From WLWS01 sp965243105 (GTDB lineage Bacteria; Pseudomonadota; Gammaproteobacteria; Eutrophobiales; Eutrophobiaceae): a stretch of 64,000 nt of DNA. Position 1 is the stretch's first letter. Every line of letters starts with the position of its first letter. The position numbers and the translations under genes were made by a program. The notes beneath the pieces are model-generated. The model saw only the letters and a list, made by a program, of their open reading frames with translations. It did no database searches and was not told the origin of the DNA. Location of the stretch: assembly GCA_965243105.1 (NCBI GenBank), contig CBDEUC010000001.1, positions 310,001 to 374,000 of the forward strand, in the 5' to 3' direction. Shown here piece by piece: positions 62,643-64,000 of this stretch.

Positions 62643-63218
62643 TCACGCTAGATGTTCCATAAGAAGGCCCTTCATTTTGTTACTTTTCGTAATGAATTGT
62701 TCGCAGTGAGTCGTAAATAATTTTACTACTCCGTCTTTGTTGTTTTCTAATTCGTTTGTAAATCGTTTTTCGTCTTCGTTTAGCTCACAGAGATAGTATC
62801 TGAGCGCCGGTATGGGTGCTGACATGCCGTCCATATCAGATCTTTGATAGAAAGCGGTGATGAAAAGTTCGCTATGGTGATTTGAATTCCTTAGCTTGGT
62901 AATGACTTTGTGTTCAAGAGTTACAGGCTGAATTATGTTAGTTCGGGCATCATCAAGATTTAAATCAAACGCACGGTTAATATTGGTGTAAACGCGACGT
63001 TGTTTTTCTATGTAGTTGTGAGATTTTTCAAGATAACTCTCGACAAGAGATTCCCACTTTAATTCTTCAGTCATGCCTACGCCGGTATAGCGATTAAAAA
63101 TCTCATATTTCAGGAATAATTCAAAAAACTGAATTATTTCTACGCAACTTCGTTTTAGCATGTAGCCGTAATGCACAAAAGCAATTTGTATTTTTTCTTC
63201 AGCTTCTCTTTTTTTCAT
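62643..63218 (-). CDS. Hypothetical island protein, all-helical
   Basis: A 191-aa protein I do not recognise. No signal peptide; one hydrophobic patch (CVEIIQFFELFLKYEIF, about 25-41) is too broken by charge to be a sure membrane segment. The rest is helical and charged (ESYLEKSHNYIEKQRRVYTN), ending in an Asn/Lys-rich helix. GC is about one third in two sample lines (20 of 60 each) against about half in the core. It follows the next gene by 28 bases in the same direction, so they form a pair. Defence or regulatory function is possible but unsupported by motifs. Confidence 0.7.
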   Translation of the reverse strand: MKKREAEEKIQIAFVHYGYMLKRSCVEIIQFFELFLKYEIFNRYTGVGMTEELKWESLVESYLEKSHNYIEKQRRVYTNINRAFDLNLDDARTNIIQPVTLEHKVITKLRNSNHHSELFITAFYQRSDMDGMSAPIPALRYYLCELNEDEKRFTNELENNKDGVVKLFTTHCEQFITKSNKMKGLLMEHLA

Positions 63219-63246
63219 GGATAACTACAAATATAAGATTCCTGAG

Positions 63247-64000
63247 TTAACCTCTGTTAACTGGCTTAGTGAATAATTCAACAGCTTGTTGAACCGCGTT
63301 TTGCCCAATCATACTATCCTTAGTATACCCAGTCCCCTGCGGTCCAAATATACAGGCAGCTGCGTGAACCAAAATTACTTCACTGTTTGGAGTATCGCCA
63401 GCTGCGTCAACTAGTGCCTTGTAGGTAAGAAGCGCGTTTTGTCGATGTCTATCGACAACCTGGTTGTGTTTGTGCGCATTGTAATTTCGTATGCACACGA
63501 ATAAGTATGTTGAGATGACAACGAAGATTAAAACTTTTGAAATTGCGATATGAAAGGGATCTGCTTCCTGAAGCCAGGGGATCAAGTGAAAAAATAGACT
63601 GCTGACTGCGTAACCCCCCAATATACCGCCAGTGATCAATATTCGAGTATGCCAAGTATCGGCATCTTCCTTGTGTTTTTTTACTGATGAATCGAAATGG
63701 ACAGCTTGTTGTGATACTCCTAACTCGCCAGCCGCTTGGCGAACACTTTCAAGCATGGAGTTTACACTTGATTCAGCCTTTGTAATTCGTTCAACAATTT
63801 CATTCGTATTTGATTCAATTTGCTCGATTGCACCTTTTGCCTCCTTTTCTAGTCGGCCGAAGTCTGTAACACGCTGAGCGGAATATGCAATGATTGGCTG
63901 AAGAGTATCAAACACAGTTTGATAATGGTCTGTCAGGTTGGCCAGCAATGCTGTACGTGTACCTGCAGCGTTTTCTTGTGTGGATGTAAAATCCAGTATG
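63247..64000 (-). CDS. Hypothetical coiled-coil membrane protein, 5' end outside window
   Basis: The frame is open from the right edge: the TTG at 63948 is unlikely to be the true start, because in-frame codons continue to position 64000 with protein-like sequence. Visible: a coiled coil (about 25-75 from the TTG: EKEAKGAIEQIESNTNEIVERITKAESSVNSML), two membrane segments (about 103-122 and 132-152), then a cytoplasmic tail with RHRQNALLTYKALVDAAGD and ACIFGPQGTGYTKD. I have no name for this tail. Low-GC like its partner at 62643. Membrane-bound two-gene units of this kind occur in genomic islands; no function is claimed. Confidence 0.72.
   Translation of the reverse strand, partial: ILDFTSTQENAAGTRTALLANLTDHYQTVFDTLQPIIAYSAQRVTDFGRLEKEAKGAIEQIESNTNEIVERITKAESSVNSMLESVRQAAGELGVSQQAVHFDSSVKKHKEDADTWHTRILITGGILGGYAVSSLFFHLIPWLQEADPFHIAISKVLIFVVISTYLFVCIRNYNAHKHNQVVDRHRQNALLTYKALVDAAGDTPNSEVILVHAAACIFGPQGTGYTKDSMIGQNAVQQAVELFTKPVNRG

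Noticed and set aside
63247..63948. Complete gene starting at TTG 63948
   Set aside because: The frame continues open to the window edge with protein-like sequence and no ribosome site precedes the TTG, so it is treated as a partial gene.

Overview
The window is chromosomal DNA of an uncultured-type marine gammaproteobacterium of moderate GC (about 50-55% in the core, by counting sample lines). The gene orders ffs-dnaX-ybaB-recR and orn-nnr-tsaE-amiC-mutL-miaA-hfq-hflX-hflK-hflC-DUF2065-hisZ-purA are standard for Gammaproteobacteria. Exported sulfatases, a PEP-CTERM protein, NrtS, DUF3604 and short palindromic repeats suggest an oligotrophic marine lineage; the genus cannot be named from sequence alone.

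Layout. 1-829: the start of an archaeal-like S-adenosylhomocysteine hydrolase, cut by the left edge. 954-3902: two convergent secreted sulfatases. 4075-7866: a tight three-gene unit (membrane PpiC-type isomerase, HupE/UreJ-like permease, DUF3604 lipoprotein with PHP-like metal motifs). 8110-12768: two convergent c-di-GMP enzymes. 13305-14114: a PEP-CTERM protein behind a good sigma-54 promoter candidate and ahead of a perfect terminator. 14197-22209: a divergent nucleoside-salvage locus with an SGNH hydrolase, a NupC transporter, a DeoD phosphorylase, a DUF985 cupin and an apparently exported MTA/SAH-type deaminase on the minus strand, and mtnA, a class II aldolase and adenosine deaminase on the plus strand. 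Together they form a plausible route from nucleosides (adenosine, 5'-deoxyadenosine, methylthioadenosine) to DHAP plus an aldehyde. 22229-26752: a PepSY protein, a KefB/RCK antiporter broken by an extra C in a C-run, and a TPR/aspartyl-hydroxylase gene broken by an in-frame stop. 26862-29600: a Spy-like protein divergent from a BaeSR-like two-component system. 29691-34372: mixed metabolic and redox genes. 34512-37291: 4.5S RNA, dnaX, ybaB, recR. 37603-41025: VOC protein, PutP, a small cytochrome c and an M48 protease. 41292-54636: the conserved housekeeping block. 54660-60314: acyl-CoA genes, a CoA-binding protein, MetY and a secreted methyltransferase. 60370-62250: a DUF885 lipoprotein.

At 62464-62486 there is a detached copy of the 3' end of a tRNA-Leu (minus strand). 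To its right the DNA falls to about one third GC and carries two unrecognised genes that run off the window. This is the geometry of the attachment site of a tRNA-integrated genomic island whose body lies to the right.

Two copies of one palindromic repeat family (37436-37541 and 57389-57596) sit between genes. No CRISPR array, complete tRNA, rRNA or insertion sequence was seen.
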